Notes under the pieces: model-generated
Database searches by the model: none
What the model saw: the letters and a program-made list of their open reading frames with translations, nothing else
Told to the model about the DNA's origin: nothing
DNA from: Thalassovita mediterranea
GTDB taxonomy: Bacteria > Pseudomonadota > Alphaproteobacteria > Rhodobacterales > Rhodobacteraceae
DNA length: 64,000 nucleotides
Direction: 5' to 3'
NCBI RefSeq assembly: GCF_001458435.1
Contig: NZ_CYSF01000012.1
Location: forward strand, 248,001 to 312,000
Position numbers and translations under genes: made by a program
Shown: positions 8,907 through 18,055 of the stretch, in pieces
Position numbering within the stretch: position 1 is the stretch's first letter
Layout of the letters: each line of letters opens with the position of its first letter

Positions 8907-9764
8907 TTAACCCGCTGCTGCTGATTTCGGTAAGCGTTTGTGTGCTGTGACCGGTCCGTCCCCCGCAGCGGCAATACGTGCAATGGCGGCATCCAGATCC
9001 TCATAACAGGTGGTCATGGAATGGGCGTTTGCGTGCAGGATGCGGTTTTTGCCCGCAACCAGTGCGACGTGTCCTTTCCAGAACAGCAGATCACCTTTGC
9101 GGGGTTTGGTGCCCTCTGGCAGATCACGGCCCAGAAGCGCCTGCTGCTGATCACTGTCACCGGGGCAAGGGATGCCACAGGATAGACATGCCGCCTGTAC
9201 CAGACCGGAACAATCGATACCCCAGATCGAGTTGCCGCCCCACAGATAAGGCACGCCCAGATAGCGCTCTGCCACTGTTAGAACATCGTCATCCTGAACG
9301 GCTGCGTCACGTAGATGGATCATCGGCACATAGCCATCCGCAACGACCAGAAAACCGTTTTCTTCACCGCGCGAACACAGGCCCGTGCCAAGGCTTAGGC
9401 CCATACGTTCCGGCGATTTGAAGTCAGGTTCATAGTAGATATGCGTTGACCGTGCGATCACCCGATGGCTGGGTTCGCGGCGATCCTCCAGGTCCTCGGA
9501 ACGAATGTATCCGACGTACCCATCGCGTTTGGCCTGCACGAAACACCAGCCGCCGTGCGTTTCGTAGCTTAGTACGGGTTCGCCCAACAGCAGTTGGCGT
9601 TCCCGTCGGCCCAAGGGGGCATGCAACAAGTCAACAACAGGGCGGGCAACAATGCGCAAGTCGCCCTCAACGTAGGTTGGCGCATCCACCTTGCCCCGCA
9701 GGCTACGCGCCGCGACGCGGGTGTTGGCGGGGATCAGGCGGCGGTCAAGCGTGTCGGTCGTCAT
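8907..9764 (-). CDS. NlpC/P60 family cysteine peptidase with SH3-like domains
   Basis: This 285-residue enzyme probably cleaves gamma-D-glutamyl-diamino acid bonds of muropeptides. The N-terminal half has SH3-like segments (PVVDLLHAPLGRRERQLL; GWCFVQAKRDGYVGYI), and the NlpC/P60 domain starts near residue 165: YLGVPYLWGGNSIWGIDCSG holds the catalytic cysteine and GHVALVAGKNRILHANAHS the histidines. There is no obvious signal peptide, which fits a cytoplasmic muropeptide-recycling enzyme. It lies ten bases after the leucyl aminopeptidase stop, so the two are very likely one transcript and may act together on recycled peptides. Confidence 0.88.
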   Translation of the reverse strand: MTTDTLDRRLIPANTRVAARSLRGKVDAPTYVEGDLRIVARPVVDLLHAPLGRRERQLLLGEPVLSYETHGGWCFVQAKRDGYVGYIRSEDLEDRREPSHRVIARSTHIYYEPDFKSPERMGLSLGTGLCSRGEENGFLVVADGYVPMIHLRDAAVQDDDVLTVAERYLGVPYLWGGNSIWGIDCSGLVQAACLSCGIPCPGDSDQQQALLGRDLPEGTKPRKGDLLFWKGHVALVAGKNRILHANAHSMTTCYEDLDAAIARIAAAGDGPVTAHKRLPKSAAAG

Positions 9765-9774
9765 CTCGCAGGCC

Positions 9775-11160
9775 TCAGATGTCCAGCAGATCCGGCAGCG
9801 CCTCTAGCAGGGCGCGGGCGCCCATGCCAACGCCGCCTTTGGGCCGTGCGGGTGCGCTGGCCGGTTGCCAGCCGTAGATGTCGAAATGGCTGTAGCGTAC
9901 ATTCTCACCGGCAAAGCGACGCAGGAACAGCGCGGCGGTGATCGCGCCGCCAAAGCCGCCCTTGGGCGCATTGTCCAGATCGGCAATACCCGGTTCAATC
10001 TGCGCCTCATAGGGTTCCCAGAACGGCAGACGCCACAGCGGATCGGCCACATCGCGCGATGCTTGCATCAGGCGGTCGGCAATCCAATCTTCATCACAGA
10101 AGAACGGCGCCAGATCAGCGCCAACGGCCACACGCGCCGCACCGGTCAGGGTGGCCATCGACAGCATCATGTCAGGGTTTTCTTCGGCGCCATAGGCCAG
10201 TGCATCTGCCAGCACCAGACGGCCTTCGGCGTCGGTGTTGTTGACCTCGACACTCAGACCCTTGCGCGAGGGCAGGATGTCACCGGGGCGGAAGGCATTT
10301 GCCGACACCGCGTTTTCCACCGCAGGCACCAGCACCCGCAGTTGCACCGGCAGGCCCAAAGCCATGATCATATGCGCCAGACCCAAAACGGTGGCCGCGC
10401 CGCCCATGTCCTTTTTCATCAATCCCATGCTGGCACCGGGTTTCAGGTTCAGTCCACCAGTGTCAAAACACACGCCCTTGCCCACCAGCGTTAGTTTCGG
10501 CCCCGCAGTGCCCCAGCGCATATCAATCAGACGCGGCGCGCGGTCACTGGCGCGCCCCACCGTGTGGATCAGCGGGAAGTTCTGATTGAGGAGGTCATCG
10601 CCCGTGGTCACAGCGATCTGCGCCTGATGCTGATCCGCCAGTGTACGCGCCGCCGCCTCCAGCGCGTCGGGTCCCATGTCATTGGCGGGGGTGTTGATCA
10701 GATCGCGGGTCAGAAATTCACCGGCGGCAATCGCCTCGACCTCGGCGGCGTCCACACCTTCGGGCGCAACAAGGCGCACGGGTTTCGGCTGTGCGCCTGC
10801 GTAGCGGTCAAACTTGTAGGCGGCCAAGAGCCACCCCAGCGCCTCAACCTCTGCTACATCCGCAGGCAGGCCAGATGCGATCTGATACGCCCCTTCGGGC
10901 AGGGCAGGCACGGCTGCGGCTAGATGAAAACGAGTCCGTTTGCGCTGCGCCGGTGTGCCATAGCCCACCAGAACCTCTTCGACCGCGCCGCTGGCGCCGG
11001 GGATCAGCAGCACCTTGCCCAGTGCGGGCTTGTATTCCGCGCCGCGTACCCATGTCTGAATGCGCGCGGGTTGCTGATCCAGCCAGTTTTGCAGGCTCTC
11101 TGCCTCAACCACATGAACGGGGATGGGGGCATCTGCGGAGCTGGCAAAACGTGGGGACAT
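9775..11160 (-). CDS. Leucyl aminopeptidase family protein (M17)
   Basis: This M17 zinc aminopeptidase is about 461 residues from the chosen ATG. The family signature NTDAEGRLVLADAL holds metal ligands and the catalytic arginine; VGKGVCFDTGGLNLKP and MKKDMGGAA provide the metal-binding lysine and aspartates. It removes N-terminal residues from peptides in the cytoplasm. The ATG at 11160 (MSPRFASS) has AAAGG upstream; a GTG at 11187 would add nine residues and cannot be excluded. It is followed by the NlpC/P60 gene in the same operon, suggesting peptide or muropeptide turnover. Confidence 0.9.
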   Translation of the reverse strand: MSPRFASSADAPIPVHVVEAESLQNWLDQQPARIQTWVRGAEYKPALGKVLLIPGASGAVEEVLVGYGTPAQRKRTRFHLAAAVPALPEGAYQIASGLPADVAEVEALGWLLAAYKFDRYAGAQPKPVRLVAPEGVDAAEVEAIAAGEFLTRDLINTPANDMGPDALEAAARTLADQHQAQIAVTTGDDLLNQNFPLIHTVGRASDRAPRLIDMRWGTAGPKLTLVGKGVCFDTGGLNLKPGASMGLMKKDMGGAATVLGLAHMIMALGLPVQLRVLVPAVENAVSANAFRPGDILPSRKGLSVEVNNTDAEGRLVLADALAYGAEENPDMMLSMATLTGAARVAVGADLAPFFCDEDWIADRLMQASRDVADPLWRLPFWEPYEAQIEPGIADLDNAPKGGFGGAITAALFLRRFAGENVRYSHFDIYGWQPASAPARPKGGVGMGARALLEALPDLLDI

Positions 11161-11247
11161 GCGGGCGGGCCTTTCGCTGAGGATCACGGAGTTGCACCCA
11201 GCCTACGCGCTGCGTCCGGACCTGCAAGGCCATTTTGCTGCGCTGCG

Positions 11248-11631
11248 TCAAAGCCAGCGACTGCGCTGCAGGTCAGTTGCCGCCTCTAAGCCGCTGCAGA
11301 CCAGTCGTTGCAATCGGCTAAGTGTGGCTTGGCATGCGACTGCATCCGCTTGTGCGGCAGCGTCAAGCATATGAGCAACAGGCGGTTGCAGCACCGCCAA
11401 GCCGATCTGCGCCGCGACAGAAGACAGGGCGCGTGCCTGTTTGCGCAATTGCGTCAGATTCCCCGTGGCCAGCGCGGCTTCACAAAGCGTCAGGCGCTGG
11501 GCAATGTCGGCCAGTGCCTTTTGCACCACCCGTTCCGCGCAGTGGGCGCCCAGATCTTCGTAAAGCTGCGCCATGTGAAACCCGTTTAGCTTCACTGCTT
11601 CGTTTAGTTCCATTTTGGCAATCGAACCCAT
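11248..11631 (-). CDS. Small helical protein with degenerate HPt-like motif
   Basis: This 127-residue protein is predicted to be all-helical. Residues 63-78 (RKQARALSSVAAQIGL) line up with the histidine phosphotransfer signature AHxLKGxAxxIG, but the phospho-accepting histidine is Arg67 and the following KG is SS. It therefore cannot be phosphorylated in the usual way and may be a pseudo-HPt or an unrelated helical bundle. GAGGGG precedes the ATG at good spacing. It is upstream of the aminopeptidase gene on the same strand, with a gap of about 90 bases. I know no named family for it. Confidence 0.7.
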   Translation of the reverse strand: MGSIAKMELNEAVKLNGFHMAQLYEDLGAHCAERVVQKALADIAQRLTLCEAALATGNLTQLRKQARALSSVAAQIGLAVLQPPVAHMLDAAAQADAVACQATLSRLQRLVCSGLEAATDLQRSRWL

Positions 11632-11802
11632 GCCGTTCCCCTCTTTTTATTGCCTGATTGCGGATGCAGACACCGCCGTTCGTGGGGTAATAGACAGTAG
11701 GTTTGGTTCCCAATTGGTTTCTTGGGGCGCATTAAACCACTCAAAAAGGTTTCAAATGTCATTGATTTGCTCTTACAACGGCCTAAACGACGAGGAGACG
11801 AC

Positions 11803-12453
11803 ATGCAGCATGCAAAGCCACTGCCCAGTTACTTGGTGCAACGCTATCAAGGTTGGAAAGCCACGACCCACGCCGAGAGCCAGAATTGGTTTCGCCGTCT
11901 AGGCACTGAGGCACAGCGCCCACGTGCGATGGTGATTTCCTGTTGTGATAGCAGGGTGCATGTTACTTCGCTGTTTGGTGCAGACCAGGGTGAGATTTTT
12001 GCGCACCGCAACATCGCCAACCTTGTCCCCCCGTGTGAAGTCGACGGCGGCCGCCACGGAACCTCGGCGGCACTGGAATATGGCGTGACGGCGTTGAAGG
12101 TGTCGCATCTGGTTGTTGTGGGGCATTCTGCGTGCGGCGGCATCAAAGGATGTCATGACATGTGCGCGGGCCATGCACCTGAGTTGGAACAGGAAACCTC
12201 TTTTGTTGGGCACTGGATCGACGCGTTGCGTCCGGCCTATGACGCGACCAGCGACATCCAAGACGAAGAGGTGCGCCTGCGTGAAATGGAGAAGCGTGGT
12301 GTTGTGACCTCGCTCGAAAACCTGATGAGCTTTGAATTTGTGAAATCAGCGGTCGATGCGGGCGACCTAACAATCCACGGTCTTTGGTATGACATTTCCG
12401 AAGGTGTGCTGGAGGAATATAGCGCCGAAGATGACAAATTCCGCGCGCTGTAA
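11803..12453 (+). CDS. Beta-class carbonic anhydrase
   Basis: This 216-residue enzyme interconverts CO2 and bicarbonate. The zinc ligands are visible: C47 in CCDSRVH, H108 and C111 in VVVGHSACGGI; the catalytic D49/R51 dyad is in the first motif. FAHRNIANLVPP is a typical beta-class stretch. I take the ATG at 11803 (MQHAKPLPSYL), preceded by GAGGAG; ATG codons further upstream would add a lysine/arginine-rich leader without family support. It stands alone, followed by its own terminator. Confidence 0.93.
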   Translation: MQHAKPLPSYLVQRYQGWKATTHAESQNWFRRLGTEAQRPRAMVISCCDSRVHVTSLFGADQGEIFAHRNIANLVPPCEVDGGRHGTSAALEYGVTALKVSHLVVVGHSACGGIKGCHDMCAGHAPELEQETSFVGHWIDALRPAYDATSDIQDEEVRLREMEKRGVVTSLENLMSFEFVKSAVDAGDLTIHGLWYDISEGVLEEYSAEDDKFRAL

Positions 12454-12477
12454 CGGCGGCCTTTGATTAGGTATCGG

Positions 12478-12514
12478 AACGGCCCCAGCGGTGATCCCGC
12501 GCGGGGCCGTTTTC
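12478..12514 (+). terminator. Rho-independent terminator after carbonic anhydrase
   Basis: ACGGCCCC and GGGGCCGT pair around a 16-base GC-rich loop, followed by TTTTC. It lies about 25 bases after the carbonic anhydrase stop. Confidence 0.82.
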
Positions 12515-12648
12515 ATGTGCGGATGCGTTTGCGTCCATCAAAGCTGAGAAAACACATCGAATTTGCCGCAAAACATACGGGAAAACTGGACGGGGCCGCG
12601 TTTTCCTGAGATAGCAGCCCCATCTTTTCATCAAAAACGGACTCGATC

Positions 12649-13611
12649 ATGACCAGCCCGGCCAACGTCATTTCGCCCGACCTTATCCCCGATGCGCTTT
12701 ACCCTACCATCAACGCGCTCTGCGCCACCTCTATTGATGTGGCTGCGATCATCGCGCGCGCTGGTCTGGGACAGTCGCTGGCTGCGCAGGTCGGTGAAAA
12801 CAGCGATGGCGACGGTCAAAAGGCGCTGGACGTTCTGGCCGACGACATGTTCGAGGCCGCGCTGCGCGGTGGCGATGTGCGTTGGTACGCATCGGAAGAG
12901 CAGGAAGACGCGCTGCTGACCTCTGAGGGTGGCAAATACGCGCTGGCGATTGACCCGCTGGATGGGTCGTCGAACATCGACGTGAACGTGTCCATCGGCA
13001 CCATCTTCTCGATCTTTGACACCAAAGAAGGTGCTGAGGAAAGCTTCCTGCGTCCCGCATCGGAACAGATCTGTGGTGGCTACATCCTGTACGGTCCGGC
13101 AACCTGCCTGGTTGTGACCTTCGGCAACGGCACTCAGCAATATGTGCTGGATCCGTCGAAGGGTGAATTTGTGCTGGTGGAAAAGGCGATGGAGGTTCCC
13201 GAAACCTCCAAGGAGTTTGCGATCAATGCGTCGAACTACCGCCACTGGACCAAGCCGGTACGCACCTACATCGACGATTGCCTCGCTGGCAAAGACGGTC
13301 CGCGCGGCATGGATTTCAACATGCGCTGGGTTGGTTCACTGGTGGCGGAAACCCACCGGATTCTGACCCGTGGCGGCATCTTCCTCTACCCCGGTGATGC
13401 GCGCCCAGGCTATGAAAACGGACGCCTGCGTATGGTTTACGAATGCGCGCCGATCGCCTTTATCATCGAGCAGGCCAAGGGCCATGCAACCGATGGCGAA
13501 ACACCGATTCTGGAACGTCAGGCTGCAACCCTGCATGGCCGTGTGCCGTTGGTCTTTGGCTCTGCCCAGAAGGTGCAGCGCGTGGCGGATCACCACGACC
13601 TAAGCGAATAA
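12649..13611 (+). CDS. fbp: Fructose-1,6-bisphosphatase class I
   Basis: This 320-residue phosphatase converts fructose 1,6-bisphosphate to fructose 6-phosphate in gluconeogenesis. Class I hallmarks are the metal-binding SEEQED, the [21 protein letters not shown] signature split around residues 103-123, and GGIFLYPGD near the C-terminus. It ends 24 bases before rpe, so both are probably one transcript. In autotrophs fbp and rpe can be part of a cbb operon, but no RuBisCO or phosphoribulokinase gene is in this window, so a gluconeogenic and pentose-phosphate role is the simple reading. Confidence 0.94.
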   Translation: MTSPANVISPDLIPDALYPTINALCATSIDVAAIIARAGLGQSLAAQVGENSDGDGQKALDVLADDMFEAALRGGDVRWYASEEQEDALLTSEGGKYALAIDPLDGSSNIDVNVSIGTIFSIFDTKEGAEESFLRPASEQICGGYILYGPATCLVVTFGNGTQQYVLDPSKGEFVLVEKAMEVPETSKEFAINASNYRHWTKPVRTYIDDCLAGKDGPRGMDFNMRWVGSLVAETHRILTRGGIFLYPGDARPGYENGRLRMVYECAPIAFIIEQAKGHATDGETPILERQAATLHGRVPLVFGSAQKVQRVADHHDLSE

Positions 13612-13635
13612 CCCCCTCTTTCTCGGAGAAACCCC

Positions 13636-14319
13636 ATGAGTTTTGACCGTTCCCTGAAGATCGCCCCGTCGATCCTGTCAGCTGATTTCGCCAACTTCGG
13701 TCAGGAAATCGAAGCCGTCGAGGCGCAAGGCGCCGACTGGATCCACGTGGATGTGATGGACGGGCATTTCGTGCCCAACCTGACCTTCGGCCCGCCGCTG
13801 TGTAAGGCGATCCGCAAACACATCAACACGGTGATGGATGTTCACCTGATGATCGCGCCGGTCGATCCTTATATCGAGGCGTTTGCCGACGCGGGTGCGG
13901 ACATTCTGACCGCCCATCTGGAAAGCGGCCCGCACATTCACCGCACCCTGCAGGCCATCCGCGGCGCAGGCTGCAAGGCAGGTCTGGCGCTGAACCCCGC
14001 CACCGGTCTGGATGACGTGGAATACCTGCTGGATATGGTTGATCTGGTCTGCATCATGACCGTGAACCCCGGCTTTGGTGGGCAGAAGTTCATTCACAGC
14101 CAGATCGAAAAAGTGCGCAAGCTGCGCGCGATGATCGGTGACCGTCCGATCCATATCGAAATTGACGGTGGCGTGACCCCAGAAACTGCGCCGCTGGTGG
14201 CAGAGGCCGGTGCCGATGTTCTGGTCGCAGGTTCCGCCGTGTTCAAGGGCGGTTCGGTTAGCAATCCTGCGCCCTACGGTGACAACATCCGCGCCATCAA
14301 GGCGGCGGTTCAGGGCTAA
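13636..14319 (+). CDS. rpe: Ribulose-phosphate 3-epimerase
   Basis: This 227-residue TIM-barrel enzyme interconverts ribulose 5-phosphate and xylulose 5-phosphate. Family motifs: [56 protein letters not shown] and the phosphate-binding VAGSAVF. GGAG precedes the ATG. It directly follows fbp and is closed by a terminator, giving a two-gene sugar-phosphate unit. Confidence 0.95.
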   Translation: MSFDRSLKIAPSILSADFANFGQEIEAVEAQGADWIHVDVMDGHFVPNLTFGPPLCKAIRKHINTVMDVHLMIAPVDPYIEAFADAGADILTAHLESGPHIHRTLQAIRGAGCKAGLALNPATGLDDVEYLLDMVDLVCIMTVNPGFGGQKFIHSQIEKVRKLRAMIGDRPIHIEIDGGVTPETAPLVAEAGADVLVAGSAVFKGGSVSNPAPYGDNIRAIKAAVQG

Positions 14320-14341
14320 ATCCTGTTCTTGCAGAATAGAC

Positions 14342-14374
14342 AAAGGGCTGCGCCGAGAGGTGCAGCCCTTTTTG
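14342..14374 (+). terminator. Rho-independent terminator after rpe
   Basis: AAAGGGCTGC and GCAGCCCTTT pair around a GCCGAGAGGT loop, ending in a T-run; it closes the fbp-rpe unit and faces the convergent PAS-LuxR gene. Confidence 0.9.
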
Positions 14375-14395
14375 TTTGGCGCGTTTTAATGGCGC

Positions 14396-14977
14396 TTACG
14401 GTTGCCCCAGATCCTGCGTGCGCGGTTCGCTCTCACCGTTGAAGCCGGACAGGCGGGCCAGCAGAACGGCGACGTTCTTGACCTCAAACTTCTTCAACAG
14501 ACGGGCGCGCACATCCTCGATGGTGCGCGGTGACAGTTCCAGCACCTGTGCGATCTCTTTGCTAGTACGACCGCGGCTCAGCCACATCAGCACCTCACGT
14601 TCGCGTGGTGTAAGGCTGGGGCCGGTGGGTTTTTGATCAATCGGAGAAAAGCTCAGCACGATCTGCGCCAGCGGATCCTCTGGCGTCAGGGTGCGGGCGC
14701 GGAACCGAACCCAGATACGCGATCCATCGGCGCACCGCATGATACGTTCGTCAGTGTAGGGGTGCGATTGGCGCAAGGGGCCCAGACCGATATCGCGTAC
14801 CTGATGAAATTCCTGATCGGTGCCGTACAACAGGCGAAAGCTTTGGCCGATTAGCTGTGCCTTGGTGTAGCCGAACATGTCGGCAAAAGTCTGGTTGCAG
14901 CTGCGGATGACCCGCTGTTCTGTCAGGGCCAGCCCCATCGGAGCCTGATCAAAGGCGAGTTGTTCTAGATCTTGCAT
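14396..14977 (-). CDS. PAS-domain LuxR-type transcriptional regulator
   Basis: This 193-residue regulator has a PAS sensory domain (about 5-115: LAFDQAPMGLALTEQRVI, CNQTFADMFGYTKAQLIGQ) and a C-terminal GerE helix-turn-helix (about 128-180: LTPREREVLMWLSRGRTSKE, LSPRTIEDVRARLLKKF). It lacks an autoinducer-binding domain and a receiver domain, so it should sense a small ligand or redox signal through PAS. It is divergent from the M20/ABC operon, and an 18-bp palindrome lies in the gap between them, which makes this operon its most likely target. Confidence 0.87.
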   Translation of the reverse strand: MQDLEQLAFDQAPMGLALTEQRVIRSCNQTFADMFGYTKAQLIGQSFRLLYGTDQEFHQVRDIGLGPLRQSHPYTDERIMRCADGSRIWVRFRARTLTPEDPLAQIVLSFSPIDQKPTGPSLTPREREVLMWLSRGRTSKEIAQVLELSPRTIEDVRARLLKKFEVKNVAVLLARLSGFNGESEPRTQDLGQP

Positions 14978-15013
14978 GTGTCACCATTTCGGGGGGATTC
15001 TGCACCGCAATGA

Positions 15014-15031
15014 TACGGTATTGGCACCGTA
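15014..15031. promoter_or_regulatory. 18-bp palindromic operator candidate between regulator and catabolic operon
   Basis: TACGGT-ATTGGC-ACCGTA is a perfect dyad (six-base arms, six-base spacer) in the 105-base divergent gap. It lies about 37 bases from the regulator start and about 52 bases from the M20 gene start. The size and symmetry fit a dimeric LuxR-type HTH protein, so autoregulation and control of the operon by the PAS-LuxR protein are both plausible. Confidence 0.6.
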
Positions 15032-15082
15032 ATAAGCGTTGCCGCATAGTTTTTCCAACATATTTTTTACCAAGGGTTAAAA

Positions 15083-16426
15083 TTGTCGGACAAAGATCAA
15101 TCGCCTGCCATCGCAATAACCAGCTGTGCCCGCAAAGAAGCATTGGCGCAAACCCTTGCCGTCGAGGTGGAGGCAAGGCGAGATGATTTGATCGATCTGA
15201 CACGGGACCTGATCCAGATCCCGACGCTTAATCCCCCCGGTGATTGCTACCGCGATATTTGCGATTATCTGGCAAAACGCCTGCGCAACAGCGGCTTTAC
15301 CGTTGAGTTGATCCGCGCCCACGGCACGCCTGGCGATTGCGAACAATACCCGCGCTGGAATGTTGTGGCCCGCCGTGAAGGGGGGGCTGCCGGTGAGTGC
15401 GTACACTTCAACAGCCATATCGACGTGGTGGATGTGGGGCGCGGCTGGACGATGGATCCCTTCGGTGGCGAATTGAAGGATGGCAAGATCTATGGCCGTG
15501 GTGCCTGTGACATGAAGGGGGGGCTGGCCGCATCCATTGTTGCGGCAGAGGCGTTTCTGGCCATCTGCCCTGAGTTTAATGGCGCGATTGAAATCAGCGG
15601 CACGGCGGATGAGGAATCAGGTGGCTTCGGCGGCGTCGCCTATCTGGCGCAGCAGGGGTATTTCGCACCGGCCCGTGTGCAGCATGTGATCATCCCCGAA
15701 CCCCTGAACAAGGATCGCATTTGTCTGGGCCATCGCGGCGTCTGGTGGGCCGAGATTGAGACATTTGGCGAAATCGCCCATGGCTCCATGCCCTTCCTTG
15801 GTGATTGCGCAGTGCGTCACATGGGCGCCGTGGTGCAGGAAATGGAGGATAGCCTGTTTCCCGCCCTTGCCCAGAAACGCACCGATATGCCCGTTGTGCC
15901 CGAAGGGGCGAAGCAATCAACGCTAAACATCAACTCGATGCACGGCGGGCAGGCAGAATTGCCCGAAGGCTTCACCGGATTGCCAAGCCCCGTTGTGCCG
16001 GACAGTTGCCGCATGGTCATTGATCGACGGTTCCTCATTGAAGAGGATATAGATGCGGTTCAAGAAGAGGTTATGCAGGTGCTACGCTCCGTTGAGGCCA
16101 AGCGTGACAGTTTCCGTTATGAGCTGACAGAACTGCACCGCGTTCTGCCGACCATGACGCAGAAAACGGCGCCTGTGGTTGAAACTGTAGCGAAAGCAAT
16201 TGCACAAACCCTTGGAAAAGATGCAGAATATGTCGTGTCTCCGGGGACCTACGATCAAAAGCACATTGACCGTATAGGCAAATTGCACAACTGCATTGCT
16301 TATGGGCCCGGTATTTTGGATCTGGCCCACAAGCCGGACGAATATGTCGGGGTCGAGGATATGATCGATTCCGTCAATGTAATGGGCCGCTCATTGATTG
16401 ACCTGCTGGTGCAACCAGAGGCGTAG
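15083..16426 (+). CDS. M20 family metallopeptidase / amidohydrolase (ArgE/DapE type)
   Basis: This 447-residue di-zinc hydrolase cleaves an amide bond, typically N-acyl amino acids or small peptides. Metal-site motifs: FNSHIDVVDVG, YGRGACDMKGG, and TADEESGGFGG holding the catalytic glutamate; the late histidine is in the DQKHIDRIGK stretch. The start is TTG at 15083, preceded by AAGGG at normal spacing; no suitable ATG lies nearby. It is the first gene of an operon that continues with a peptide-type ABC transporter, an aldehyde dehydrogenase and an SDR, so it probably deacylates or cleaves the imported compound. Confidence 0.87.
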   Translation: MSDKDQSPAIAITSCARKEALAQTLAVEVEARRDDLIDLTRDLIQIPTLNPPGDCYRDICDYLAKRLRNSGFTVELIRAHGTPGDCEQYPRWNVVARREGGAAGECVHFNSHIDVVDVGRGWTMDPFGGELKDGKIYGRGACDMKGGLAASIVAAEAFLAICPEFNGAIEISGTADEESGGFGGVAYLAQQGYFAPARVQHVIIPEPLNKDRICLGHRGVWWAEIETFGEIAHGSMPFLGDCAVRHMGAVVQEMEDSLFPALAQKRTDMPVVPEGAKQSTLNINSMHGGQAELPEGFTGLPSPVVPDSCRMVIDRRFLIEEDIDAVQEEVMQVLRSVEAKRDSFRYELTELHRVLPTMTQKTAPVVETVAKAIAQTLGKDAEYVVSPGTYDQKHIDRIGKLHNCIAYGPGILDLAHKPDEYVGVEDMIDSVNVMGRSLIDLLVQPEA

Positions 16427-16448
16427 GCCTGACAACAGGGAGAAGGCA

Positions 16449-17948
16449 ATGACAATGGACTACCAGAAGGCAGGCCGATATTTCAAACTGGGCCTGATCA
16501 GCACCGCCGCGCTGGCCGCAACTGCAGGCATCGCGCTGGCAAAATCAGACATCGTAGTGGCGATGCAGCTGGAACCGCCGCATCTTGATCCGACCTCGGC
16601 CGCGGCAGGCGCGATCGACTCGGTCCTCTATTCCAACGTGTTTGAAGGTCTGACCCGTTTCGGCCCCGATGGATCGGTGAACCCCGGTCTGGCGAAGGGT
16701 TGGGAGATTTCAGAGGACGGCAAGACCTACACCTTTATGCTGCGTGAAGGTGTCACCTTCCACGATGGCAGTGCGATGGATGCGGAGGATGTGAAATTCT
16801 CCCTCGACCGCGCACGGGCTGAGGACAGCGCCAACGCACAAAAGGCGCTGTTTGAAGGCATCGAAAGTGTTGAGGTTGTGGATCCCCTGACCGTTAAGGT
16901 CACGCTGGCCGCGCCCAATGGCAGCTTCCTTTTCAACATGGCCTGGGGTGACGCGGTGATCGTTGCGCCGGAAACCATTGCAGACATCAAAACCACCCCC
17001 ATCGGTACGGGTGCCTTTACCTTCAAGAACTGGGTGCAGGGCGACAAGATCGATCTGGAAAAGAACGCCGCCTATTGGGGCACACCAGCGAAACTGGACA
17101 AGGTGAGCTTCAAGTTCATCTCGGACCCCACCGCCGCCTTTGCCGCTGTGATGGCCGAGGATGTGGATGCCTTCGTCGGCTTCCCCGCGCCGGAAAACCT
17201 GCCCCAGTTTGAGGCGGACCCGCGGTTTCAGGTCCTCGTCGGATCGACCGAGGGGGAAACGATCCTGTCCACCAACAACAAAATGCCGCCCTTTGACAAC
17301 GTGAAGGTGCGCAAGGCGTTGGCCCACGCGATTGACCGTCAGGCAATCATTGATGGCGCGATGTTTGGGTATGGCACGCCCATCGGCACCCACTTTGCAC
17401 CGCATAACCCCGATTACGTCGATCTGACCGCGAACAGCGCCTATGACCCCAAAATGGCCAAGGCCCTGCTGGCCGAAGCAGGCTACGCTGACGGGTTCAA
17501 AACCACGCTGAAACTGCCGCCGCCATCCTACGCCCGTCGCGGGGGTGAGATTATCGCCGCACAGCTGCGTGCCGTGGGTATTGAGGCAGAGATTAGCAAT
17601 CTGGAATGGGCGCAGTGGCTGGAGCAGGTGTTCCGTGGCAAGGACTATGGCTTGACCATTGTTAGCCATACGGAACCGTTTGATATCGGGATTTACGCCC
17701 GTCCTGACTACTACTTCCAGTATGATAACCCCAGCTTCCAGCAGTTGATGACTGATCTGGGCGCAGAGGCCGATCCGGCAAAGCGCTCGGCGCTGCTAGC
17801 GACCGCGCAGGAAACCATTTCCGGTGATTATGTAAACGGCTACCTGTTCCAGCTGGCCTACCCCACAGTAGCCAACGCCAAGGTGCAGGGCCTGTGGAAG
17901 GACGCGCCGACGCAGGCCACCGACCTGACTGCCGTATATTGGCAATGA
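16449..17948 (+). CDS. Peptide-type ABC transporter substrate-binding protein (family 5)
   Basis: This ~499-residue periplasmic binding protein belongs to the SBP_bac_5 (DppA/OppA) family. The N-terminus (MTMDYQKAGRY...) has a signal peptide ending near TAGIALA. Family features include MQLEPPHLDPTSAA, VLYSNVFEGLTRF, GLAKGWEISEDGKTYTFMLR and VRKALAHAIDRQAII. Family members bind peptides, but also opines, N-acyl compounds and other amides. AGGGAGAAGG precedes the chosen ATG; in-frame codons before it overlap the M20 gene end. A strong hairpin follows the stop codon and could favour accumulation of this message. Confidence 0.92.
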   Translation: MTMDYQKAGRYFKLGLISTAALAATAGIALAKSDIVVAMQLEPPHLDPTSAAAGAIDSVLYSNVFEGLTRFGPDGSVNPGLAKGWEISEDGKTYTFMLREGVTFHDGSAMDAEDVKFSLDRARAEDSANAQKALFEGIESVEVVDPLTVKVTLAAPNGSFLFNMAWGDAVIVAPETIADIKTTPIGTGAFTFKNWVQGDKIDLEKNAAYWGTPAKLDKVSFKFISDPTAAFAAVMAEDVDAFVGFPAPENLPQFEADPRFQVLVGSTEGETILSTNNKMPPFDNVKVRKALAHAIDRQAIIDGAMFGYGTPIGTHFAPHNPDYVDLTANSAYDPKMAKALLAEAGYADGFKTTLKLPPPSYARRGGEIIAAQLRAVGIEAEISNLEWAQWLEQVFRGKDYGLTIVSHTEPFDIGIYARPDYYFQYDNPSFQQLMTDLGAEADPAKRSALLATAQETISGDYVNGYLFQLAYPTVANAKVQGLWKDAPTQATDLTAVYWQ

Positions 17949-17956
17949 TCTGACGA

Positions 17957-17986
17957 CTCCGGCGGCTGTGTTTGTGGCCGCCGGAG
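17957..17986 (+). promoter_or_regulatory. Intra-operon stem-loop after the binding-protein gene
   Basis: CTCCGGCGGC and GCCGCCGGAG form a perfect ten-base GC stem around a ten-base loop, nine bases after the binding-protein stop and before the permease genes. There is no T-run. Such hairpins often protect the 3' end of the binding-protein message so that it exceeds the membrane components; that function is inferred. Confidence 0.6.
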
Positions 17987-18055
17987 GATACTTGAGTACC
18001 TAACGAACATTGAAAGAGTGGGGCGTTTCGCCCCCATCCGGGGGTGGCGGCGCCG

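Noticed and set aside
12649-14319. Reading fbp-rpe as part of a Calvin-cycle operon
   Set aside because: No RuBisCO, phosphoribulokinase or cbbR gene is present in the window; gluconeogenesis is sufficient.
14396-14977. Quorum-sensing LuxR receptor
   Set aside because: The sensor part is a PAS domain, not an autoinducer-binding domain, and no luxI gene is nearby.
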